Source: Adiantum capillus-veneris | Lineage: Eukaryota; Streptophyta; Polypodiopsida; Polypodiales; Pteridaceae | NCBI GenBank assembly: GCA_014529385.2 | Contig: CM043943.1 | Location: 150,943,092 to 151,007,091, forward strand | Reading direction: 5' to 3' | Length of the DNA stretch: 64,000 nucleotides | Shown here: piece by piece, positions 45,133 to 56,886 of the stretch | How the letters are laid out: each line of letters starts with the position of its first letter | How positions within the stretch are numbered: position 1 is the first letter of the stretch | Program-made: the position numbers and the translations under genes | Notes under the pieces: generated by a model | Database searches by the model: none | Told to the model about the DNA's origin: nothing | The model's input: the letters and a program-made list of their open reading frames with translations, nothing else

Positions 45133-45550
45133 CGCTCACACAATTACATATTTAAATGAACCTTGAACATAGCCTTGTAATTTGGCATCACAAAAACCCA
45201 CCTTTCCTTTGTCTTAGTGGTCTCCTAGGTAGAATTTTTCAATAGAAGCTTTTGCATCCCCTTCGTGGGAAAAATTCTGTGTGAGAACTATCTAGACCTT
45301 TGACATTATGCCTTAGTCTAGGCGAGGTGCTCCATTAAGAACTACATGTGGGATCTATCGGGATTTTGTTAGTCTCATTGTTCCTTGCGAGATACACACA
45401 TACATTAAGACATTTTCTTTTATGCTTAAGGTCATGGTTATGGTATATTTTTAGTAAAATGATATCTCTCTTTTAGAATGGTGGTTGGCCATACTTGCCA
45501 TCTCTTATGACAACCCATGTAGCTTGTCCACTTTTATGTGGACCCATGTG

Positions 45551-45553
<3 letters not shown>

Positions 45554-45583
<30 letters not shown>
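45554..45583. repeat. (CT)n microsatellite
   Basis: About 15 CT units. Confidence 0.95.
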
Positions 45584-45585
<2 letters not shown>

Positions 45586-45751
45586 AATTTATTGCGCTAT
45601 CAACATATTGTCATGGAAAACCCTTTCTCTCTTCCGCTTGCCTTGTACTTTCCCTCATGCTCATTTATGCATGTGACCCCCTCGTTCCCATGCCTATTGA
45701 TTTACTTCTAGCAATAATATAGTATTGAACACAAGTCTCAAGTTCTCATGG

Positions 45752-45795
45752 TGATCTCTCTCTCTCTCTCTCTCTCTCACTCTCTCTCTCTCTCT
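45752..45795. repeat. (CT)n microsatellite, interrupted
   Basis: About 20 CT units with one CA interruption. The minus frame ending here with Arg-Glu repeats is not supported as a gene. Confidence 0.95.
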
Positions 45796-46480
45796 TCCTC
45801 TCTTCATGGTCCACTTTCTTCGCTACTCTTCTCTCTATATTTCCCTCTGGCTCCCTATGGTTGAATGGACACATGAAATATGGGAGAAATGATGGTGCAA
45901 TTTGTCTATATACAAGAACTATCACTTGCATGCAAGGTATAATTCGGTAGCTACATCTTTCCTTTGTACTCACAATACATAGGCTTCTCCCACACACATT
46001 GCATATGAAAATTTTCTCTCTGTACACACAAGAGTCATCACTCACACCACTCCCAGAGGATTTGAAAGTTTCTCTAGCACACATGATTCAACACTTCAAT
46101 GATGGGATTGGAATTGGTTAAATCATACAGAAAAGTACCCATACACATAATGATGTGCAAGCTATGCAGATACTGATTGTAGCTAGCTGGACAATTTGAT
46201 CCATGCTTGTGAATCTAATATCTTCTTTTTGGAACACATATGGTCAACATATGTGGTATTGATTAGCCTATAATATTTAAGAAATATTTGATTGGATCTA
46301 GCTCATGACTCACTTTAATTTCAAAAATTTCCAAAGTTTATCTATTGGTGTATTTGTGGACACAGGCACACAAATACTCACACACTCACCTCTCTCAATT
46401 TGGGTTAGTTTTTTCCTTATCAAGATTGTGTCAGCACTTACATGACTTATCAAACTCTTGAAGATAGTAAGTATCATATT

Positions 46481-46648
46481 GAAGATAGTACGTATCATGT
46501 TTCTTACTGTGTCTCTTGTATTCTTGAAGATAGTGAGTATCATATTGAAGGAAAGTATCATATTGAAGATAGTACGTATCATGTTTCTTACTGTGTCTCT
46601 TGTATTCTTGAAGATAGTGAGTATCATATTGAAGGAAAGTATCATGTT
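46481..46648. repeat. 84-bp tandem duplication
   Basis: GAAGATAGTACGTATCATGT begins units at 46481 and 46565. Being a multiple of three, it leaves three frames open on both strands, which explains the long but meaningless frames here. Confidence 0.93.
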
Positions 46649-46977
46649 GCTTACTCTTATATATATTTTTTCCTTTTTGGTGATATGATTTAGCTATTGT
46701 TTATGATTTGAGTGAACTTAGTGGTGTGTGGCTCTCCCCTTGAGACAAGACATGGGAGAAAAGTTCTGAAATGGGATTATATTTAGAGTTGGTTGTTGGT
46801 AAAGATTGATGGACATTAGAACTTTGCTTGATAGTTTCACTACATACAAATATGATGCAAGGTTTAATTTGACATACTTTTTTGGCAGGAACAAAGATGT
46901 CTTTTGGGTGTTTTGGATCTCACAATTATAGCTATAAACTTGACATGTACATTCTACTAACCGTTTCAAAAAGTGCA

Positions 46978-47127
46978 GCCCTATTTTCAACTTACATTTT
47001 CTTCTTTTTATTGGGGTGATTATTATCATCATCATTATGATGATGGCAAGAAGCCCTATTTTCAACTTACATTTTCTTCATTTTATTGGGGTGATTATTA
47101 TCATCATCATTATGATGATGGCAAGAC
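46978..47127. repeat. 75-bp tandem duplication with ATC/GAT palindrome
   Basis: GCCCTATTTTCAACTTACAT begins units at 46978 and 47053. Each contains TTATCATCATCATTATGATG, which can fold on itself. Confidence 0.93.
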
Positions 47128-48660
47128 TAAGATTTGACTCCTAGATGTAGAAATTGGACTTAAAAGTCTAAAGACATCAGTGACATTCCAAAAATGACAA
47201 AAATAAAATCAAAATATGATGTCTTTTTTCTCAACAAAGACCTGGAAAGTTGGAAATGAGGGTCCCTTCTAAGATAACAATTATTAGATTTTTAAAAATA
47301 CTATCTAAAATACAAATGAAATGTTGCTTAATTTTTCTTAGAAGTTTTCATAATCTCTATTTAGGATTTTATTTCATTGTAATTTCTAACACTGATAACA
47401 AGGGGAAGGGATCATTGATTCCGTACTAATGTGCTTGTGTTTCTTAGACGATGACAAATAACAAGCTCCTTGTATGGAATTACAACAACCACTACAATTT
47501 TAGCAATTGATCTACATATAAGACAAGCTCTACATAGAAAAACTTGTTTTGGTTTTTGTGGCTATAAAAACTTATTTTTATGTAGAAATTGTTGTATTGA
47601 TATCAAATAATTAATTTCAATAAACATGTACACACATTTTATTTCTTTTTCATAAGTGTTAGGTAATTGATGATACATATTTATACATATATAAGGTCTA
47701 GTATGGTTCAATAGTTTGTATTGTTAGAAAACCACTTCAAATACACACGTCCGTGCATGCGCACACGCTGTCGTGCTGTGGCACGTATATAGTGGGAACG
47801 GGCATTAAACGATCTATCTTGTGAATTTTTGACGCATAAGTATACTTCATATAATACTCATATACGTAAATAAAATCTTTCTACCATACCTTAATATTTA
47901 CCTTTGAAGTAATATAAATGTACATTACTATTAGAAAGTACTGCAAGAGAAGTATCAATGATTGTGCCTCTTTTTGTCTGGGGGAAAAGCATTTGTATAT
48001 TTCTTCTAATATCTCAGCTATACCCTACCGCATATAAATTATTTTCTTCTTTTCACATTTATTTAACAATATAACTCTTCAATAATGCATACCTTCTTGG
48101 ATATATACAAGAGGGAAAGGCCTACTAGAAGACTTTATGAAAAGGAAGATCCAAAGCTTCTTGGACCATCCCAATTTGAAAATCCCAACGTAAGGGCATG
48201 GAGAAAAGGCCAAAACCAAGTCAAGCTCTTTTAGTAGGCCAATTTTGATTTTTGAAGCATGTCAATCTGAGTTACAGGTCAAAAGTTACAGGGAAAACAG
48301 TGAAAAATCCTCTCACAACTACACTGCAAGAAGAGATGGTAAACAAGTGAATCAAGTGAAAAAAGGTATTCTTGGTCTTTTTTCATAAAATAAGATATTT
48401 GGAGGATAAAAGACATAAGCATGTGAATGTGACACCTCAAAGATGCTTTGAAGGACAAGACACACAAGTTGGGACCCCCTGCTGGAGCCACACAGAAGAT
48501 GCCTAGGTGGGGCCCACATACATCATGCACCCACATGGAGCCTCAACGACCAAAAATACTGAATTTCATGATATTTTGAGTCCTAATATTGCACATTTTT
48601 AGAAATATCCAAAGAACATTTGATTTGGGCTAATGCTTTAGCCTAATCAAGTGATTATGT
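47128..48660. other. AT-rich spacer, no gene recognised
   Basis: No coding signal. The minus frame at 48279-48536 has no family features. Confidence 0.5.
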
Positions 48661-48677
48661 AAAACATGGCTCCCTCG

Positions 48678-48690
48678 CCTATAAAAAGGG
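48678..48690 (+). promoter_or_regulatory. Candidate TATA-box promoter
   Basis: CCTATAAAAAGGG is an excellent plant TATA box. The GC/AT context changes here and a short leader follows. No convincing gene is seen downstream (the frame at 48835-49293 is Ser/Leu/Ile-rich and unrecognised), so it may be an LTR promoter. Confidence 0.4.
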
Positions 48691-50330
48691 AAACGTTCTC
48701 TTCATTGGGGGCAATTTAGGAGTGAGTGAGAATAGCTCAATTCCATAGTGACACACTCATCTTAGTGCCATACTTTCCCTTGAAGAAAGGCTGAAGTCTT
48801 GCCTCATCTTCTCTCTCCATTAAGGTGGTGACGATTGCTCTCATGTAAGATATATGTTGCTAGTTTTTCTTTCATTTGCATATCTAGTCCAATACTTGTC
48901 TCTAACTCTATCTCTATCTCTCATTATCTATCTTTAATACCACCACCACACTTAGATCTGTCTCTAATTCTATCTTTACTCCTCCTTTCATCTCTCTTGT
49001 TGTGTCCTAATTGTTTCATTGGAAGGTATTCAAGAAGCAATCTTGTCAATGTAACGGGCACAACCTTCTTGCGAGAAACAATTATGTGCACAAGGTTAGT
49101 AACCATATCTTCATCTTTCACAAGCATCTCTCTCTCTCTTAAGGTTCTCATTCTCTTCCACAAACTCTACAATATCCTTGCTACAGGTACTTCTCTCCCC
49201 GCAGTATCCTTATTGCCTAAGGCCAACAATAGGGCTTGGGAGAGAAAATATCTTCTTCTTCTCCTTTCACTTCTTTCACACCTTTATCTTTGAACATACT
49301 AATTATATCATTGATGAATAATCATAATCCACATAGAGGCAATTTCTTTCATTTCCATTCTGTGCAATCTATTAGGGTCAACATTTGGATTAGTCGAAAG
49401 ATTCACTTTCAGCAACGCATAGTGTTTCTATTTGTTCTTGAAAGGCTCAGCGAAATACTTCTCTCACCAGATCCCATCATACTACATATTATTGACTATA
49501 ACTTCTCTTTTGATGTGAATGTGGTTATTTTATTGTGAATCAAGAGGATTTGTACTCACAACTAATCCCAATCGCTAGACAAAACATATACATTATAGTA
49601 AGCACAAAGCTATAGTTCCAAAGAGCAATCCGTAGCTTATTTGGACAACAAAGATTAAATATCATTAACTCATCCATTAACCCTTCTATCCTACCCATGA
49701 TACGATATAATCATAATCTCGATGTTTTCATTTTTGTTTTGTTTTGACTATCTTTCACGAGTTCTCTCCATCATGTGTGTGTTTGTAAGGGAAAGTGAGC
49801 GTCTTATTTGGCTACATTTCTTCTTTAGCTCTAGAAGCTATGTTATCTACATCTTAGCTCCTTCTCATAACCCTTGAGCTTTCCTCACAAACTCTCACAG
49901 CAAGAGGCCTGGTGCCTTCTTGGCAAGACCGCCAACCATTAGGAGAAATATGAACCTTGCATGGGCCTTGTAAGGAATCCTAATTTTTAGGGATTAAGGT
50001 TAATGGTGTGTAGGGTTAACGGGACAAGGGCATTCAAGAAGCTAGTTTTGAGTAGGCTTTTCTAGCCTTTTTTTTAGACACATGTTGGATGTGGACCTAA
50101 GAGGTCACCTTCTCTCTCTAGCTTTTTGAAAGTGAAGGGAGTAAAGAGGTGTGGCCACATAATCAAAAACGTGGATCACTAAGAGCCAAAATTTTACTTT
50201 TAAAAAAAAAAGTTATTTTTACTTATTTTTGACTTAAAACTCCCCCCCAACATATATCCATATCAAAAAGTATTTTTTGACATTTTTTTAAACTTACAAG
50301 CACTAAAAGTCCAATTTTTCAAAAAAAAAA
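48691..50330. other. No gene recognised
   Basis: Downstream of the TATA-like motif. Frames on plus (48835-49293, 49236-49538) have no recognisable domains. They might be part of a retroelement leader. Confidence 0.45.
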
Positions 50331-50600
50331 ACTCCCCCCAAAAAAAAAAACCTTTCTTCTCTCTTCCTCCTCCCTCCTTTCTCCCTCTCCTCTCCCTCCT
50401 TGCCCCTTCTCTCCTCCTCCTCCCCTCTCTCCCTCTCTCCCACTGTCCCCTTCTCTCCTCCCATGTTCCTGCCTCTCCCTCCCTGCCCCCTTCTCTCCTC
50501 CTTCTCCACTCTCTCTCTCACTCTCCCTCACTACCCCCTTGTCTTCTCCCATGTTCCTCTCTCTCCCTCCCCCCTCTCTCTTTTCATCCTTTGCTTCCTC
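50331..50600. repeat. Polypyrimidine low-complexity tract
   Basis: Almost pure C/T with loosely repeated CCCTTCTCTCCTCC blocks. Gives Pro/Ser/Leu frames on plus and Glu/Arg/Gly frames on minus, none of them genes. Confidence 0.9.
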
Positions 50601-52310
50601 ATGCAACAACTACCATGGTGCTCAAGGAAATCACAAATCGTATGCATACATATTTGCTTGTTCACAATGTTTGCATCGAAGGCCGCACGTGAGGGTGAGC
50701 AGAGGTCATCCCAGGAACGTCGTAGCATCGGTGAGATGAATGTTGACGATTCTTCAATATCTTGCCAATACCATCACTTATTTGAATAAAACACCCCTTT
50801 ATGCAAGGTAACAATATACTTCTTACTTTTGATTGTGTTCTTCTTATCATAAACTTTGAAGTCTAAGGTGTTGCCTCTACTTGTTTTGTAGTGCTTGGCA
50901 CAAAGGTTGCTTTTATGCACAAATAGTGAAAGGCTGCAGGTTAGAGAGGCCAAGTGTCACCACTTTTCCTCTAAAACAGTCTTCTTTGTTACATCTTGCA
51001 GGTAGGTGCTTCAAATCCATGCTTATTAGGGGTGGTAGTCTCATCCTAATGTATATTTTTATATTGTTTATTCCCAGCTAGATAGAAATACTTGCAAATT
51101 TGTACAACATATACTTAACAAGTGTCTTCATTATATAGCTTGCAAATGTTGAATTCATACATGTTTTTGTTACAAGGTGACCTCTTGCTATGCTAGTTGA
51201 GTGGCGTTGTTTGCAAGAACGGCTCAAGGAACTGGCATAACATGAAGCTTTTACGGTGGCACAAAGCTCTCCTCAGCGGCAATGTGGCTCCCACTACACC
51301 AAAAATCATTATGCTGACATGAAGAGATCCCTAGTAGGACAATGCAAAAACTTTTCATCAGCAGCAACACACTCTTTCCTAACATGAGGGCACTCCTACC
51401 AAAGATATTTTTATGTGATAGGTCACCCCAGGAGCATACCATGTCATGGAATGGATGTAAGAACTATGACCACACTACTCCTTGTAAAGTGTTCACAGAT
51501 GTATGTTTATCAAAGTTAATGAGAAGAAATTTGGACTTTTTTGTTTGTTGATGTGTAAGAGCACTCTAGGTCGACCATATTTTAGATTGTTTGATAAGTT
51601 AAATAAAATTTGTAGTCATTTAAAGTGTAAGTTTGTTTTTGTTTGGTAAGATTGTACATGAGAAGACATAATAAAGTATAAGAGATCTTGACGGAATAAG
51701 CCTCGATTAGATTCCTACCATGCACTTGTGACACCAGACCTCTCCTTGAACCTTTTGATTTCTATCATTGTGGGAAGTCTAAGGGTGGTCTATTTTCAAA
51801 TTTTTAGCAATAACTTTTTTTTAAAGGAAATTTTGGTTATTTTAAAGTTTGTACACAGTCTAGGAGTTCATTCTGATTGTTTTCCTTCAGTTTCAATTTT
51901 TGATCGAGGGCACTCCTTGGAAGCCACTTTTGAAGGTGTTAGGGTGAGATTTTGAGAAAGTTTTGTATGTAGGAAATGCAGTCCTTAACACAATAAAAAA
52001 CATTGGTTATTTGAGTATTTTCAGATTCCATGGTTTTAATGCCCGTTCGAGCCCGTAGATTAAGAAAAAAGTAAGAAATGTCTGTTTTACATCATTTTTA
52101 AAGAAATTGCCAACTTGCACGTTGATTTTTGGAAAATCCGAGTAGGATATGATTTTTTTGCATCACACGATAGTCGAAGGGCGCGACGAGATGAACAAAT
52201 TTATGTGAGACAAGCCCAGACAGATTCAGAGCCAATTGAACACTAGAAGCTCTTGAAAACAACCTAAAAGTCCAACACTTCAAAAAAAAAAAACTTACCA
52301 CTTGAATTAT
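50601..52310. other. No gene recognised
   Basis: Mixed sequence. CACTACACCAAAAATCATTA near 51293 resembles the end of a CACTA transposon but no partner end was found. Confidence 0.45.
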
Positions 52311-53215
52311 GACCATGCATAAAAATAAATCTTGTACTTGTCATTTTAGGGCCCCAGGGACCCTCAACATGAGGGGCCACAAGGGCGCGCAAATCAGCCA
52401 TCCAAAATTTTAGGGCCCCAGGGACCCTCAACATGAGGGGCCACAAGGGCGCACAAATCAGCCATCCAAAATTTGGCCACAAGGGCGCGCAAATCAGCCA
52501 TCCAAAAATTTTGATGCATAGCCATGAGATAGAGTTGGGCAAATTGATGTATTCATAGCAAACTCCCCCCCTCCCCAGGGACCCTCAACATGAGGGGCCA
52601 CAAGGGCGCACAAATCAGCCATCCAAAATTTGGCCACAAGGGCGCGCAAATCAGCCATCCAAAAATTTTGATGCATAGCCATGAGATAGAGTTGGGCAAA
52701 TTGATGTATTCATAGCAAAATCCCCCCCCCCCCCCCCCAATGGCAAATAGCTAAACATTGTATCATGCCATGCATTAAAAAAAGCTCGTACTTGTCATTT
52801 TAGGGGCCCAGGGACCCTCAACAAGAGGGGCCACAAGGGCGCGCAAGCTGGCCATCCAAAATTTTTGGATGGCCAGCTTGCGCGCCCTTGTGGCCCCTCT
52901 TGTTGAGGGTCCCTGGGCCCCTAAAATGACAAGTACAAGCTTTTTTTAATGCATGTCCATGAGATAGAACTGGGCAGTTTAATGTGTTCATAGCAACCCC
53001 CCCCCCCCCAAATGGCAGATACCTAAACCTTGTATCATTCTTATCAACCATTTTTTACTTCCTTGTGTCCATCCCCTGTTCTTGGAAATATCTTGGTCCC
53101 TATTTGTGCCTAGATGGGCATTCTACGCGCCGTTGTGGTCCCTCTTGTTGAGGGTCTCTGGGGCTTCAAAATGACAAATAGGGGCTTTGTTTTAATGTAT
53201 GGCCATGAGATAGAG
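52311..53215. repeat. Complex array of GGGGCCACAAGGGCGCGCAA units in both orientations
   Basis: The core CAGGGACCCTCAACATGAGG plus GGCCACAAGGGCGCGCAAAT occurs several times on the plus strand from 52344, with a higher-order 157-base period (CCAGGGACCC at 52418 and 52575). It occurs in reverse at 52875-52925 and again, more diverged, at 53125-53165. C runs of 17 (52722-52738) and 13 (52997-53009) bases separate blocks. The flanking CCATGAGATAGAGTTGGGCA is shared by blocks. No protein is evident. Confidence 0.88.
52769..52955. repeat. 187-bp near-perfect hairpin
   Basis: Left arm from CATGCATTAAAAAAAGCT at 52769 to the centre near 52862, right arm its reverse complement to 52955. I find only one mismatch (C/T near 52786 against 52938) in about 93 base pairs and almost no loop. 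It would form a long stable RNA hairpin if transcribed. Confidence 0.92.
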
Positions 53216-53516
53216 TTGTAGTATTTGATGTCCGGAGTATTCACTATGTCAAATTTTCCTATATCATGTCCGTTCACCACAATGGATTGAAAGTAGCCCT
53301 TATAGGCCTTACCTACACATGTTTCTATAACTTTACAAGAATATAAATTCCCTTCTGTTGAACACATGTGCTATGTTACATATACTTTAGTGAACTCGCA
53401 AGGTCAAAGGCCTCACAAATTTTGTGCACTCAGAACATTTAGCACTAGAAATCAACCAAACAAGGAGCCAATTTTTACTTCCTTGTGTTCACCTCGTGTT
53501 CTTGGAAATGTTTTGG
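53047..53516. repeat. Short direct repeat pair about 420 bases apart
   Basis: TTTTTACTTCCTTGTGT and TGTTCTTGGAAATAT occur at 53050-53096 and again, slightly changed, at 53470-53516, on either side of the last inverted unit of the array. Confidence 0.75.
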
Positions 53517-55608
53517 TTAAGCCATTTCTTTGGTATTTAAAACCACATGTGACCCCTATTGTTATAGTATCCGACCAAAGGTTTCTTGATTAGCAGTTAT
53601 ATAGGTTCGAGTGATACATATCTTCTATGTTAACAATGCATGTATCTATAATTTATGTTTACACTTTCTCTATCCAAATGAGCTACATAGTAAAACTCAA
53701 ATCCGCAATTCAACAATTAAGTTCACAAGGTGATAGCTATTGGTATGATCTTTAACAATACCAAATAAATAGCTACCAATAGCGAATGAATAGGGATATT
53801 TAAGAAGGTTTGATACCAAAAACTTGTCAACACTACTCAAAAAGGTGGAAACTCAAAGGCTTTATAATATATATGATGAAACAAGAATCAATAATAATTC
53901 ACCCCTATATATCTACACCTCCATCTCAAGTTGTCATTTCTCTAAGTCAAGCTTGGCATAGGAATAGTATGGAAACAATAACATTTTGGAAAGCAAGAAT
54001 TTAGCTTTCTCAACTTTTGAAATGTTGCTATTGATATATATTCAACATCCCCAAATGAGGACATCTTGACAAAGGTTATGATCCACTTAATAAGAATAAC
54101 CATTAGTGATTAAACTGAAATCAAAATATTGCATGAATTTCTTCATGGTGGAATGATTAAGACTTGAAACTTCAAACATCTTACAGACAAATCAGAATAT
54201 CCAAAAAAATCAACAATATTTCTCAAATCTGTATGAAACTCCAGTAATCTAAATAAAATACTCTCACTCAGTGCGACACCATTTAACAAAAAGAAATATT
54301 TATATTGCATTTATAGAGGAATCCAGCCTCATAAAAATAATTACAAATGGAGACAATGTTGTTGCTGTTAGGCTTCTCTTACAAGTATTTGTCTTTCTCA
54401 TCTAGAGATTCATATACACGAGTATTTGTGTGTCTATGACACTAGGGAAGATAGTAGTACTATAGGGATGGCTTTTCTAAGAGCTCCTAGAGAGTACCTA
54501 TTGGTTCAAGATTCTACAAAAATCCTACTATTCTTATCAAAATCTTTTAACACGGTAGTGAAAGGTTCCTCACGGAACAAAAATAGGGTGATTTCCATCT
54601 CTGCACATGGTTGCTTGCTCATGTCCTCTCAAAACAAGTTGACTCTGTAAGTAAACAACAGATTATGTGAGCACAAAGTTATAAAGTAGAAAATGATATC
54701 ATTCTAATAATCTAATGACAATTATACAAAGAATAAATTAAAAGAAAAATCTTTGATGACTCTCCATAGATAACACAACTTACTTACATTGTGAGACTCA
54801 ATCACATGCTACAAAACTATAGATGGCGCACCAAAGCCATCAACAAAATAGCACCACCCAATGTTATGAGGTGTGAAGCCTAAACATTGAAAGCCATAAA
54901 GAGGTTAATTCCCTCCAGCATGATAAACTTAAAGATGGAGATGATCTTAAGCTCTGAATGTAAGCTACAAGGGTAGTTTTCTCACCATTCTATCTTTATG
55001 TTGGAGATGAATCCTTGCAATGCCCATGCACTATTCACACCTCTTGTTCTTGTGGTATGCAAGTCATGTGAGTTAATGCTTTTACCACCTTCGGGAGTAG
55101 AGGTTTCCATGTAGTGCGAGTGAATGAAAGTAGAAGGAGGAGAATCTTGTTTCATGTTGTAATGGAGGTGAGAGAAGGGAGAGGAGCTAGCTTGGTGTGG
55201 AACTATGTGGTGGGCAAGGGGAAGAGATGGGAAAGAAGCTTGCTTGGTGCTACAATGGAGATGGGAGAAAGCTAGTAGAGAGATAATGTTGGACTATAGG
55301 GGGTGCATGTGGTTGTTGCAGCCATGGAGAGCTTGGAAAAGGGTTTGTAGAGAGAGAAAATTACTTTTAGCTATAGAATAGGTTTGGAAAGACTTTGGAG
55401 GGTGGAAAATGATATTTTGAAATTTTTTGGAACTTTTTAGTGCACGTTTTTGACTTTTGGAGGTCAAAAATACTTTTTTGACCATGAAATAGGTTAGGGG
55501 ACCTTTTAACGAGGGAAAACTTGAAATTTGAATTTTTTTGAAATTTTGAAATTTTTAGTGTATTTTTAAATCCGGGCCAAAAAGTGGGGGAAAAAAGGTC
55601 AAAGTGGT
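53517..55608. other. No gene recognised
   Basis: AT-rich. Frames at 53810-54004 and 54426-54650 have no recognisable content. Confidence 0.5.
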
Positions 55609-55635
55609 CCCCCCCCCCCCCCCCCCCCCCCCCCC
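55609..55635. repeat. Poly-C tract, 27 bases
   Basis: Uninterrupted C run; the minus frame through it reads poly-glycine and is an artefact. Confidence 0.95.
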
Positions 55636-56713
55636 TCCCTTTCCCCTAGCCACCTCCCTTACCTTCTCTCTAGGTAAAAGGCCATTAAGAGGTGTAAGGC
55701 TACCTTGTCCCCCTACTTTTTTGAGGGTATAGAGTGTGTCCACCACCCTCTTCCTATTGGCTGGCCTCTAATTAACCTTAATCCCAAAGGGCCCCTAGAG
55801 GGTTCATATTTTTCCTAATGCTTCTTGACAACGCTCACACACACACACCCCTCTATATTTTTCTTAGTGTAGAGCCCTTGGAGGAGCTAGAGTCCTATCC
55901 ATCTCCCCCCACATGGGGTTTCTCTTTGGAAGGTCCTTAGTGCTTACCCTCCAAACATCTAGGGGGTTGCCCAATCACTAAAAATGATGTAACTCTTTGT
56001 CCAAATATAATAGTTTTAGATACTGATCAATGTAATAGATATTTGCAATTCAAAAGTTCAAGTTTTTCTAAGACAATGTATCTGTGTCTTATTTGTACCA
56101 TATTTAGCAAGTTTTGAGGTAGATAGAGTCCCTAACTGTAATCTAGATTGTGGCCCAAAAATGGAAATTTTTTGTCTTTGTGGTTGTGCGATATTGATAG
56201 AGCTTGATTTGTTCTTCTTCATGCCCATTTTTTTTTGAAATTTGTACTTAGTTGAAACACGACCCAAATTTAGCAATTTGGCATACTGTCATACCCATCA
56301 TAGGCTCCTCAATTTGGTAGTGGTAGTACCGTGTGTGCGTGTGTATGTGTACATACTAGTACTTTAAATTCTCAATCTCTTGGTAAATACTTCATTTAAT
56401 CCTAAAATTACATGGCTATGGTATGTACATGGCCATGGGTATGCCCATGAGCCATGGCATGACCCATGAGGTGGCACCATATAAAATAAGCTAACCAAGC
56501 AGGTTAACAAATATTTGATGACTACTCCTAATCTCATTTAGCGAGCTTGGGCACTTAAAAATCCCTTGATGCCTATTTTAAAAGTTGGAGAATGGGCATT
56601 CAAGAACATTCTAAGCACACCGCACACTCTTCCACTCAAAGCATGGAGGAGACTCTTACTACATAAGCTCTGTGGAAGGAAGGATTGCATCATCAGAGCT
56701 CTTGAGATCAATA

Positions 56714-56886
56714 ACTTAAGTGGGAATTATGGTAGTTAATTTCAATTACTTTGTTACATGAAATCGTATATGATATTATGCTTAAAATAAGTAAAATGAT
56801 ACTTAAGCGGGAATTATGGTAGTTAATTTTAATTATTTTGTTACGTAAAATCATATATGATATTATGCTTAAAATAAGTAAATTGA
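56714..56886. repeat. 87-bp tandem duplication
   Basis: ACTTAAGTGGGAATTATGGT at 56714 and ACTTAAGCGGGAATTATGGT at 56801 start two similar AT-rich units. Confidence 0.92.

Noticed and set aside
46310-46693. Three overlapping frames with internal peptide repeats on both strands
   Set aside because: An 84-bp tandem duplication without internal stops opens all of them.
50303-50609. Long Glu/Arg/Gly frames (minus) and Pro/Ser frames (plus)
   Set aside because: Pure product of a polypyrimidine tract.
51293-51312. CACTACACCAAAAATCATTA, a CACTA-like transposon end
   Set aside because: No matching inverted end or transposase was found nearby.
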